Assembly: GCF_963675165.1 (NCBI RefSeq)
Contig: NC_087392.1
Coordinates: 5,587,442 to 5,651,441, forward strand
Source: Halichondria panicea
Lineage: Eukaryota; Porifera; Demospongiae; Suberitida; Halichondriidae
Length of the DNA: 64,000 nucleotides
Reading direction: 5' to 3'
Shown: positions 39,590 to 51,500 of the stretch, one piece after another
Layout: every line of letters starts with the position of its first letter
Numbering within the stretch: position 1 is the stretch's first letter
The notes under the pieces: generated by a model
What the model saw: only the letters and a program-made list of their open reading frames with translations
What the model was told of the DNA's origin: nothing
The model's database searches: none
Translations under genes and position numbers: made by a program

Positions 39590-40830
39590 TGTGACGTGCA
39601 GTGCAGTAGGTCCCCTGGAGCCAGAACCATGTAGTGTGAAGGGCAGGGTTAGGACACATACGTAGTACTACCTCATACATGGAATTACAATACACAAGGC
39701 TTGAACTGTATAATTATATAAAAGCTTAATATTTAGAATTAATTATCAGACCACCACAACCGATACGTAGATGTCACCAGCAGTCCCTCTACTGTCAGAT
39801 GTAATATGGAGTTTTTTCTCTATATAGAAATTCCGCCAATTGTCCTCCAGAGCTAGAACCATGTAGTGGGAGAAATAGATTATTAGAGGGTACATGCATG
39901 CATGGGGTTAGGTACTCATGTCATGTAACACACAAGGCTTGTTACTGTATAAGGCTCAAATAAGAATTATTATTATTTAGAATAATTGTCAGACCACCAC
40001 AAGCGACATGTAGATTCTTGATAGTGAAATGCCACAAGTAGTTCGTCCAGCATGTCGAATAAACAAGTCTTTCTAGAAATTCTGCCGGTTGGTCCTCCAG
40101 AGCTAGAACCATGTAGTGGGAGAATTTGGTTAGAATAGCTATAGGTTATAGGAAGTATACTATAGGTACGTCTGAAGCACACAATACATGCAGCTGGTGA
40201 GTGGTTCTACAGGGATGCAAGGTTTGAAAGAGACAGACTATAGTAAAGCAGTTGGTTGTTGGGGTAGGCATCAGTAATCATGCATGTACGAATATACACA
40301 AGGCTTGATAGAATGGTGTAAGGCTCAATATATTAATCGTTAGACCACAACCGATATGTAGGTTCTCGATATGCTGCCAGTATCCAGTGTGTCGGACATA
40401 AAAGAGTCTTTTCTATAGAAATTTCGCCAGTTGGTCCCCTCCAGAGCAAGAACCATGTAGTGTAAGAATAGGTTAGGACACATCAATATAGTACCAGGAG
40501 TGCCTGATAGTACTCATACATGCTAATACACAAGGCTTGCTTGATAACTATCTAATGCCAAACTACTACCCATAATAATCATGTAGATTCTTGAAATGTC
40601 ACCATCTTCAGTGCAGTGTCAGATCTGCCAGTTGGTCCCCCAGAGCAAGAACTATGCAGTGCGAGAAATAGATTATTAGGGGGTAGACATTAGTAGACAC
40701 GATTTAAGGCTTGATAACAGTACGTATAAGGCTCGTTATAACTATCAGACCACAACCAGCCTGTGCGTGAGTACCACCATCTGCAGTGTTGATAGCCAGT
40801 GTCAGTGTCAGTCATGTTAGTAGAAATGTT
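39590..40830 (+). repeat. Degenerate long-unit tandem array, about 5 units
   Basis: Units of roughly 200-340 bp share the same order of motifs. These are CAGACCACAACCGATATGTAG, then AGAAATTCCGCCAATTGGTC, CCAGAGCTAGAACCATGTAG, ACACAAGGCTTG and a TAAGGCTCAATAT end. Copies lie around 39750, 39990, 40345, 40570 and 40745, with a partial one at about 39600. No open frame is conserved between copies. It could be an old satellite or a tandemly repeated non-coding element. Confidence 0.65.
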
Positions 40831-41054
40831 CCAGACTTGACTTCATAAGTAGTGGATAGACTTCAATAGTTCAGTACTTCAATAGTTCAGTAGTGGATAG
40901 ACTTCAGTACTTCAATATAGTTCAGATAGACTTCATTAGTTCACAATAGTTCAGTAGTGGATAGACTTGACTTCAATATTCCACCCAGTGGTCTCGTGTT
41001 GTCAGATCTGTAGAAATAAATCAGCATGTATTATTAGTCGCACAAGACAGCTTA

Positions 41055-41200
41055 CACACACACATGCATGACTAGACACACGTGCATGGCTAGACACACA
41101 TGCATGGCTAACACGTGCATGGCTAGACACACGTGCATGGCTAGACACACATGCATGGCTAACACGTGCATGGCTAGACACACGTGCATGGCTAGACTGC
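41055..41200 (+). repeat. Short tandem array of TGCATGGCTAGACACACG units
   Basis: About seven units of 15-22 bp built from CACACGTGCATGGCTAGA, with alternation of ACACG and ACACA. Confidence 0.85.
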
Positions 41201-41627
41201 TTGATCAGAGTAGCCAATTCTCACCATTTTATTAGTCAGTGCAGATACTGCCACTTGTTGTGATATACTGCTGTCACAAAAATGAATAAAGACACTGACT
41301 GCTGTGAGGGGCCCCTCTCTAACATAATAATAATGTCTGATATAAATCAGATGACTGTCGAGTGCTTTTTGTTGTTGTTGATCGTTCGTTTTCGAATTTC
41401 GTGTTGTGATGAACACTATCTATTCGTGGCTGGGCGTATATAAGAATCAAATCGAATAAGAGCAATTGTTGAGCTTTAGTGGACATTTGCAGCTGTGAGA
41501 GCAAGACAACACGAGGGTTAGCAATAATACATGACCAAGCAACAGCTCTAAACTATTACTGTGTACTGTAAAACATTATTTGGTGACTCCTTGATCCTAT
41601 AGCTAGCACAGACAGAGTACAGACACA

Positions 41628-41629
41628 GA

Positions 41630-41668
<39 letters not shown>

Positions 41669-41705
41669 ACACACACAGACAGACACACACACACACACAC
41701 AGACA

Positions 41706-41746
<41 letters not shown>
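41628..41746. repeat. (CA)n microsatellite with CAGA interruptions
   Basis: About 120 bp of CA dinucleotides broken by ACAGACAGACAC blocks, some 310 bp upstream of the CEP164 start. Confidence 0.9.
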
Positions 41747-41748
<2 letters not shown>

Positions 41749-41911
41749 GCAAGGTTTAGAGGTGGAGTAGCGCTTCTTGAGATGTAGAGACATGTTGAAG
41801 AGATCACTTCACTTTTGCAGAGACTCAGAGATGATGGACAGTCACATTGATACTGCAAACTTGCTGCAAATGTGAGGTTCAGCTTCTGCTTCAGCATTTT
41901 ATATGAATTAG

Positions 41912-41923
41912 TGCGCATGCGCC
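41912..41923. promoter_or_regulatory. NRF1-type palindrome TGCGCATGCGCC upstream of CEP164
   Basis: The 12-bp sequence matches the vertebrate NRF1 consensus (YGCGCAYGCGCR) and lies about 136 bp before the CEP164 ATG. NRF1 sites are common in promoters of housekeeping animal genes. A related half (GGTGCGCATC) follows at about 41970. Confidence 0.45.
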
Positions 41924-42058
41924 ATAGATGTATAGGGGTGTGGCTAAATCCTAGGGGAGGGGCTGCGAAGGTGCGCATCAAATAGAATTAGTAAACAAAT
42001 CTGTTCGAAAACTGTTGGCCGGCCCTGTTTTCAGTTTTGCACTATATTGGCCGTGAGA

Positions 42059-44022
42059 ATGGACTCGCCATTTCAACTAGAGGACCAGCAGATCCTAGAG
42101 GAGGACTATGATGAGAGCTACGAGCCTACAGAAGACGGTAGGTTAGATAATGCGCTGTAGCGTTTGTGTTGCCATGGTCACCAGCTAGACTCCAGTAGCT
42201 ATGATCACAATCACAGTTTTCTCACTGTTCATCGTTCAGAGGTGCTTGAGTATTGCAAGGTGTTGGGTTTGGACCCGGTTACTGAGAGAGACTTGCTCTA
42301 CATTGCTAAGGAAGGCATCAAAGCTCCTCTACCAACCAACTGGAAACCAGTGTACGTTGATATTGGGTACAGTGGGTGTGGTACTAGTTAGATGAATGGA
42401 ACTCTTCGTACAAGGCTCTTGTACTATAATAGTTCTGTTAGGGCTTCAAATTAGTGTGTTCCTGAGCATCATTAACTGCAAAAGTATTAACTTTATCTGG
42501 GCTACATTGTCTTTATTAATTCTTACCTTTCCATAGTGAGGACCAAACAGGAAACGTATACTATTTCAACTTTGGCACTGGAGACAGTACTTGGGAGCAT
42601 CCGTGTGACGAGTTTTACCGGAAACTGCTCGAGCAAGAGCGAGATAAACGATCAAACAAACCCACTGAACAAACCGACGGAATGTTGTCAAAGGGCAAGA
42701 AGAAAGGCGTCACTCTGAAGGGGAGAGGAGGGAGACAGAATGGAGGGAATAATGGACTACCAATGAGGAATGGTGGACAGCACCAACAAGCACCTCTAAG
42801 AAAACTCCCTAATGTAAGCCTGTGGCAATGTTTAGAGCAGTGTGCAATGTGTACATGCATGCAGTCTACCACAGGTGGTGGGTGGGGTGGGGGGTAGCTG
42901 GACAGTGAGTACATGCATGCAGTCTACCACAGGTGGTGGGGTGTAGCTGGACATCTTTCAAGCCGTAACTTCAGTTTAATTTTCTGAAGAGATCTTTCAA
43001 ATTTTGTGTTTAAATCCAAAATTTCGTGGGAGGCTTAATTTGATAATTACTGCAAAATGTGTTAAATATGGACCTGTCGCACCAAATGTTTGTACCCCCT
43101 CAATTAGACCCGTGGGTCCATATAATTATTATAGCCGTGGACATGGGCTATAAGTACGTAGAATTAACTGCTACACTGTATACCATCCCCTCCCTACACA
43201 CAGATGAATGGCTCCCCTCCTCACGGTAAACTAGCACCACTCTCCATGGGGAAACCTCTACCAAGTATCGGTGGGCTGCCTCCATTAAAGCCTCCCTCTA
43301 CCCTAGCCCCCCTACGACCACCCCCCAGTCTGGCGGGCACTCTGAGCAGCACAGGGGGTAGCAGCAGGGGTACAGAGCGTCTGGGGGTTAGTGGTGGAGA
43401 AGGGGTCGACCTACTGGGATCAGTGAGAATATCAACACAGTTCGAGGAAGAAGACACAGAATCAGAGAGCGTGAGTGATAATAGATGCTTTCTGTACAAG
43501 TCTTGTTGGTACATGTACGTATGTACGTATGGAAGTGTACTGTATGAACTTTATGCAGGTTTGAATTCCTGCTAGATATTCGTCCCTGTAATGGCACTAA
43601 ACTACTAAGTGTAACTAAACGCTGTACACGCACATACATGTACACTGTTTGTGTGTGTAATAGCATGGTAACTGTAGTCTGGTGCACTGCTGTTTGGCTT
43701 GCACAGGTTTCAAGAGGAGGTGGTTTCAAAACTAAGCTCCATCTGCTGGGAGCTGAAGACCTGGGACTACAGGTACATACTGTTACATGTACACACACAC
43801 CACTGTTCAGTCCCCTTACCAGTGTAAGTACTACTACCCATTTCTTGTTCTGTAATTGCCTGATACAGTTTGAGTATTACCCACTAGCTACTGTACATGT
43901 GTACATACATCAGCTTTTCCCTCCTCAAAACATATTTATGTGGCTGTTGGAAGTACCCTTACTAAAATCTCTATAGAGAAACCCATCTTATTCTGTGCTG
44001 TACATATGATTTTAGTAACAAC

Positions 44023-44110
<88 letters not shown>

Positions 44111-47100
44111 CAGATATCCGATGAAGAGCTAGACTCTACAGAAGATGTGAGTAAAGAACTCCGCCAGATCATGGACATCTCCAGTGATCGTGACAATAGC
44201 GAACACTCTGTCAGACCTCAGCTCAGACCAAGCGCTCCCCTCCCCCCACCTAAAGCATTAGGGGAATCCCCCCTCTCGTCCCTGCATAGAAGTGGTGGTG
44301 TAGGGGAATCCCCCCTCTCATCACTACATAGAGGTGGTGGTGTAGGGGAATCCCCTGTCTCCTCCCTGCATAGAGGAGGTGGTGTAGGGGAATCCCCTGT
44401 CTCCTCCCCTCGTTTCCTGCGGCCAGGAGGGACTAGAGTGAGGAGTGGAAGCAGCTCACCATTGAGCACCAGCTCTCCCGTACAGCCACCAAGGAGCAAG
44501 AGCCTCAGTATCCCTACCACTACTGCTGCTGCTGCTGGTAGACTAGGGGGAACTGGACAACAAGAGTGAGTCTGATTAGATGACTGTATTTGTACAATTC
44601 TTTAAAAAAAGAATGTGGAAATGCTCGACTAATTGACCTCAAATGTGGCTGAATTATTAATTGTCGTTATTTTTTAGGCTATAGTAATATTTTGTTTCCG
44701 CATAGAGTATTTGATTGCATTAAATGTATATCCATGTACATGCACGTGCATTGTGCCCCTGGCTGGCTAGTAGTATATCCATGTACATGCACGTGCATTG
44801 TGCCCCTGGCTGGCTAGTAGTATATCCATGTACATGCACGTGCATTGTGCCCCTGGCTGGCTAGTAGTATATCCATGTACATGCACATGCATTGTGCCCC
44901 TGGCTGGCTAGTAGTATATCCATGTACATGCACGTGCATTGTGCCCCTGGCTGGCTAGTAGATAGCGATAAGCACAGCTGACCACTTGTGGTTTGCATGC
45001 AGGATGCCATACTGCAAATTACCAACTCAAGGGCTTACTGCACATGTGCTAGCTAGCTCCCAATGCATGCAGCTACTAAGAATGTATAGGCCTTCAGTTT
45101 ACCTGCTTGCTCTGCTAGTAGCAGCCTCATCTAGACCACCACTAGACAATGCTACTGCGGCTGTGTTCTTGGACCCAGCACAACTCTCTACCACCAACAC
45201 CACCATACACCTCTACTACTTGCCTATAACGTGGGAGGGCAACCACCCTGAAGATGCCTACCAGTCTCTCCAGTGTGATGTACCATGCTCCTATGCCGGT
45301 GGGCTAGAGGCTGAGATTATGCTACAAGCCGACGCTGTATTGTTTCATTTACCAATGTATTCAAGTGGCCCTGATGCCATCACACAGCACATAGGGATTA
45401 GCAGGAGACTATACACTGTGGCTATTTCCATGGAGCCTTCAGGTTTCTACCCATCACAGTTTGACAATGTATCTAGCTTTGATTTCGAGATGAGCTTCCG
45501 GATATCTAGTGATATTCCAACAGTGTATTTTGGATTTTGGATGGACCTGTTGGCACCTCTGTCAGATCACCCCTGGGAGAATAGAGAGCCTGCTATCGTG
45601 TTCCTAGCCAGTCACTGTGCTTCGAATAGCGGACGCGAGAAACTTGTGCAAATGCTTCAGGAACATGTGAGAGTTGACTCTTTGTCAAATTGTATGAATA
45701 ATCATGATTGGCCCACTGGTATAGATCGCTCTGATAAGCTCTCTCTCCTGCGTGGTTATATGGTGTACCTAGCAGCTGAGAATAATGTTGAACCTGACTA
45801 TGTAAGCGAGAAAGTGTACGATGGATTAATTGCAGGGGCAGTACCAATCTACCTCGGGGCACCAAATATCAATCATTTTGTACCAAAGAATTCTGTTATT
45901 TCAATTCCTCGTAACTTCACAAGTGCAGACGTTGCTCAAGTTGTTGAAGTTGTAAAAAAAATTTTCGCCGATAAAAGGGAATATGAAAAATGGACTTCTT
46001 TCAAACAACAGCCTTATTCTGATGATTTTATGAGACGATTTAACTTCACGCATACGGATCCAAAATGTCGTCTTTGCCGAAGGATATTTGCTGACAGATA
46101 CGGATACGAGTGGAACAAAGAAAAGCAAACGTTTGGTCATTAGATGTAGTTAGTCTCTCTTGTACATGTACATTTTGTTTATAATGTAGTTTGTGTGTTG
46201 AAACAAAAATTAATATCAATCCAGTTGTGAATAATGTAATAGCTATGTGGCAGTCATCACAATACCATTCAATGATTCTCTCCATTATAAGTACATGTAC
46301 TATACTTGTACCTTGTATGCAGTGTGCTGTCAAGGGAGCATGATGTTGCACTGAAGCAGCTGAGGGAGAAACACGAGTCAGAGCTGAAGCAAACAATGGC
46401 AGAGCTAACAGAGACACTGGAGGAGACACAGGCCAGTCTGGCCAGTCAGAATGAGCGCAAATTGACCTCATTTCGGGAGCAGCTTGCTAGAGAGCAGCTC
46501 TCTGAAGAGAAGAGGTGAATAACATACGGTATAGTGCAGGTGTCCAGTTACATATGTGTGCATGTAGATAGCTCAAGTGTTTGGTACATAATTATGTACA
46601 TAATTATGTACCTGGAGGTGCTGTATTATAGAAAGTTCTGTGTTACATGTTCTCAAACAGTCATGATAATCATGGTTTGCATGCTGCAGGCTTCGGTGTG
46701 AGAGTGATGCTGCCCTAGCTGAGGTGCGTGTGAGGGTGTGTGAGGAGAGGGAGGACCAGGAGGCACGACTGGAGGAGGACAAGGTGGACTACCTCAGGAA
46801 GATGAGGCTACAGGTACGTGTGTGAGGGGTGTGTGTGTGTGGGTGTGAGGGGTGTGTGTGTGTGGGTGTGAGGGGTGTGTGTGTGGGGGGTGAGGGGTGT
46901 GTGTGGGGGGTGAGGGGGATGTGTGGGGGGGTGAGGGGGGGTGGCTTACAAGAGTGTTAATAGCTAGCTGCTATCGTTCAGAGCCTGTAATTTGTAATCA
47001 AATTTCAATGATTATATTCTGTAGCTCTCGGGATCACCTTACCGGGTTTAGATATTTCAGTGGAACCTTTACATGACAGATACTTTTGAGGAACACTTTT

Positions 47101-48469
47101 AATTCCCTACAGCTCTCCAATGAGAGGGAGCGAGAAGAGAACATTCTTAAAGAAGACAGCAAGAAGACACTGAATCAACTAAGGGGCCAGCACCAACAAG
47201 AGCTGAGCAAGACGGAGGCTGAGATACGCTCACAGGCAGAGACAGAGATCAAAGCTTTGAGGGAGAGACTAACTAGAGAGGTAGCTGTGGAGAGAGAGAG
47301 TGTTCAAGACCTGCTGGAGGGAGAGCTGGAGGCAGTACGAAGTGGGAAGGATGTTCAGTTGACTGAGAGGAAGGAAGAGATTGAGAGCAACCATCAGAAA
47401 CAACTGGAGCAGCTAGAGCAACTCAGAGAAAAGCATGAGCAGGTTAGTATCAACCGTTAGGTAAAGATCATCAAATTAATTTGAAACGGTGTCGAACTCT
47501 ATTTTTAAAAAAATGCGTTAATGATCTTTACCCAGTTATCATTTCATCATTTAATTTTTGTATAGGAGTATCAGAGTGCTCTTGCTGATATTGAAGCTTC
47601 TAATAAACTAGACCAGGCCAAGAGTGAGTCATTACAGACACACCAGCAATCCCTGGAAGAGCTACAGACACAGGTAACCAACCACTGCACACTTAGTTAA
47701 CACCTGGTACATGTGCTGTACTGATTATGAGTTGTGACTGTTATACAGTTCTCAGCTGAGCTTGACAATCAGAGGGGAGAGCTCAAATCCAAACATGAAC
47801 AAGAAATGGTGAGTACACTGTATGTAGTCAGTGTGTGTGTGTGTGTAATCACCGTTCCCTTGTGTGTGTGTGTGTGTGCAGGAGAAGCTGTCCTGCCAGT
47901 ATGAGAGGGAGCTGACACAGACCAAGGAGGAATGGGCTGAAAAGGTACACAACATGTTACAATGTCATCACTGTGACGCATGTTCAGTTAGGGAGAATAA
48001 CTGAACAACCTTATGCTGATTCATGATCTCCCCTACCCCCCACCTTACCCCCACATTCTACCCCCCACACATTCTACATGTACCTACCCCCTGCAGATAT
48101 CGTCAGAGAGACAGAGGCTAAGTGCAGAGTTTGAGACAGTCAAGACATCTCTACATCAGGTACAATACATTTAACAAATTGTGTGCAATTTGCAAACGTA
48201 CACTTCCCTATAGGAACATGAGGTGATTGTACACTCTCTTGAGAGCAAACTACAAGCTGCACAAGCTGACCTCGAGGCACAAGCTCAGCACCAGGTGTGC
48301 TATCACGTGAATAATTATACCAGAGTTCATGGCTCCACATGTACATGAACAGAGAGTTTTGTGGAAGATGATCTTTACCCACTATTTTACAATGAAGTTA
48401 CACGTTTGTATCAACCTGTGATTGTAAACGTACAGCTACTCACATCTCTCCCCCACACGCACACACACC

Positions 48470-48521
<52 letters not shown>

Positions 48522-51500
48522 CAGAAGAGCTGACCTCACTTCAATCAGAGCATGCTGCTAAAGTATCAGAGCTGACCTCACTGAGAGAACAACTATCTCT
48601 TGAAGAAACCACTCTCACCCAACAACGTGCTGACTTAGAGACACTTCGAATCAATCTAGCCAGTGAGAGAAGTGATCTCGATCGTGAACAGGCAGAACTT
48701 GAGACGTATAGAACAGAGCTGGCCAGTCAGAGAGGAAAGGTGGACAGAGGACTGGCTCAGAAGCACACCAGAGAAGGGAGGGACGGACAAGCTGCTGCAC
48801 AGAGGGAGAGAGAGAGCTTGGCCCAGTTGCAGAGGTAAGTGTGTGTGGGGGTGTGGGGTGGGGGGAGGGTTGCAGAGGTAAGTGTGTGTGGGGGGATGGG
48901 GTGGGGGGAGGGTTGCAGAGGTAAGTGTGTGTGTGGGGGGAGGGTTGCAGAGGTAAGTGTGTGTGTGGGGGGATGGGGTGGGGGCATAGTCAGTCACCTG
49001 TGTTGGGTTCAATTTAAGCATCCATAGCATAATGCATGTGTAGACAGCTTGTCATAGGCTGTAAAACGTGATGGTGAAAATTAGGTAGAATTGCAAATCA
49101 ATACTGGTAAATTATGATGTGGAAAACTTGCTCACACTAGAAGCCTTTGATGTGTAGGATGGAGCTACTGTGCATGTATCTAGCCAGCCCATCTCTGTGA
49201 TATGATGTGATCATAGATAGAAGAGAAAGGGATTGGCAACGGGGGCAGTTCACGTGATGCTTTTACATTGAATGTACACAGATGGGCCTGAAATCATCCG
49301 TGTTTCGCCCTAAAACTCCCGCGAAAACCCGGGAAACTTATTGTGTCTAATGCCTACTTCTCAAAGACCCCTCCAACACTTAAACACATGCCCCCTGATG
49401 GTAGGTATCATTTAGAAATGAATAAAATATAATCTTGATTTTCGTGAAGTAGCTAGAGGTACACAGAGCCTCTGTCAGAGGCTTTTTCATGCTTGTGTTC
49501 CTATAGCACCTATGATATAGCTAAGGTTGTGTTACTAAGTAGTGTGCTATGTCCCAAATCGCCACACAAATGAGGTGAAGTTGATGTTTAGCAGTAGAAC
49601 TGCTTGTAGACTTTTTTTACAGATGGCAAAAACAATTCTCATGAATTATTCATGTTTAGACTACCACGTTGGAAGTAAGCCTCGAGGCGAAACACGGATG
49701 GTACCGGAAGTGCACTCCGTTGCCAATCCCTTTCTCTTCTATCTATGATGTGATATTGTCAGTAGTTTAGTGGCAATTTTCTTTTGCAAGTGCACTGCAA
49801 GTCTGCAATCCACTATAATTATGTATTAGTATGTATGTATGTGATACTAAGAGGTGTAATGACTAGGGACAGAATAGGTGTGGCTTAGTGGTTAGGGTGG
49901 TGGCTTAGTAGATCAGGTGATAGATAAGGCGTGGGTTCGATTCCCTCTTGGGGGGCTTTTCTTTACAAATCAGTTCACTGTACTGTACGTACATGTGTAC
50001 CTAGCAAGCCCATCTCTGTTAGTGACATCACTCGTGATCAATAGTGTAGTGTTGATACAAGCACGTTGGCAATCTGTCAGGATGTTTAGCCCTAAGCAAA
50101 TTACTGCCCACACACACACATACACCCACACACTCACTCACATACCACACACACACACACACCACACACACCACACACACACACACACACACAGATCACA
50201 CAAGAACTTGAAGGAAGCTATTCTAAAGCTTCAGCAACAAAAGGAAACTGTGCAATCATCACTAGACCAACTGCTTCGTACACAGGAAGAGGTCAAAGGT
50301 CAAGTATCGGCTCTAAAGAATGAAGAGCCCACTATAAATGGTATATCTCTGGTACATGTGCTGTCAGTATGTAGGGTGGTCAGTATGTAGGGTGGTTAGT
50401 GAGGGTGGTCTGTTGGTTGCCAAGAATTCATTAGTGGCTGAATAGATACAAGTCAGCCCACAGGGGTGGATACATTACTATGGCAACCATCTACAATGTA
50501 CTATAGTTCAAAGAGGCTATTTATTATTAAATACAGTCTGGTGATCTAACTTGCCTTTCTATTCTCTCTGTCTTGTGGTGTTTCTTCCTGTGCGTGCATT
50601 CATGCTTGTTTTGTATACTGTCTTCTTGTTGAGCTTCACTCTCACACTCCCTCACAATATAACTAGCTTGTACATATCCTGTTAGTAATGCATGCAATAA
50701 TCATGTCCTCGAAATGTACTGTACTGTACTGTCACACAAGCTACCCCAGTCTTATTTGCTCAGTACAAAATAAAAATGTCATGGATTGCACACATTGTCC
50801 AGGTGGTAGCGGAGGGATGAACTCTAACCCTAGTGATAATGAGGGCGGAGGGATGAACTCTAACCCTAGTGATAATGAGGGCGGAGGGATGATGGATGTG
50901 AGGGAACTGGACCCTCCCACACACACTGGAGGACACACATACACACACACGTTAGTTACCTAATTATCATAATTATGTACGTGTACATGTTGGTGGATGT
51001 ACATAGTGACGCTGTAAGGGGGTCAAAGGTCGCAGGTCCAAGGGAGAGTAAACAAAGAGCTCACAAGAGACACAGTCGCCCACACACAACCACGGTGAGT
51101 GTACCTAGCTATGAGTACAGTGGAACCCTGTCATAGCATTGTACCTTGGGGGAATGCTTTTACACCGAGGGTGGGCTTTGTTGAGGGGTTGTTTTGTACA
51201 CATTAGGACCTGGTCTTTCTTCAGGGCTGGCGGTTATAAGGATTCTAGGTACTGTATTCTGTATAGTATGCAAATTTTAGTGAGAAAATATTTTGATTTC
51301 ATTAGACAACGAGACAGATTTGAAATGTCCCCTATAAGTCTATAGCAGATGTCTGACAGTTTTTGATAGTGTGTATATAGTATGATGATTTAATGATGTG
51401 TGTTTTGACAGGACTATGACGATGGTAACCTGAGCCTACTACAGGAGATACGGGACAAACTAGATCAGGTGACTACCACCACTACCACAGGACATCATTA

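Larger units (their letters stand above)
38466..42058. other. Spacer between CKAP2-like and CEP164 start codons, repeat-rich
   Basis: No convincing coding exon was found. 38744-38816 holds a three-unit TCCTCCCTCCATGCAGAGAG repeat. 39590-40830 holds a degenerate long-unit array and 41055-41200 a short-unit array, both listed separately. An ATG-led frame at 41793-41748 on the minus strand (MSLHLKKRYSTSKPC) ends at a GTGTGT run. It could start a small divergent gene, but no matching second exon was found. Confidence 0.45.

Noticed and set aside
41319-41793. Possible small minus-strand gene divergent from CEP164
   Set aside because: An ATG-led piece at 41793 ends at a GT-rich run and a 61-codon frame lies at 41504-41319. 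Their phases do not match and neither looks like a known protein.
49872-49960. Functional tRNA gene
   Set aside because: The A and B boxes are good, but the acceptor and anticodon arms do not pair, so it is recorded as a tRNA-like repeat.
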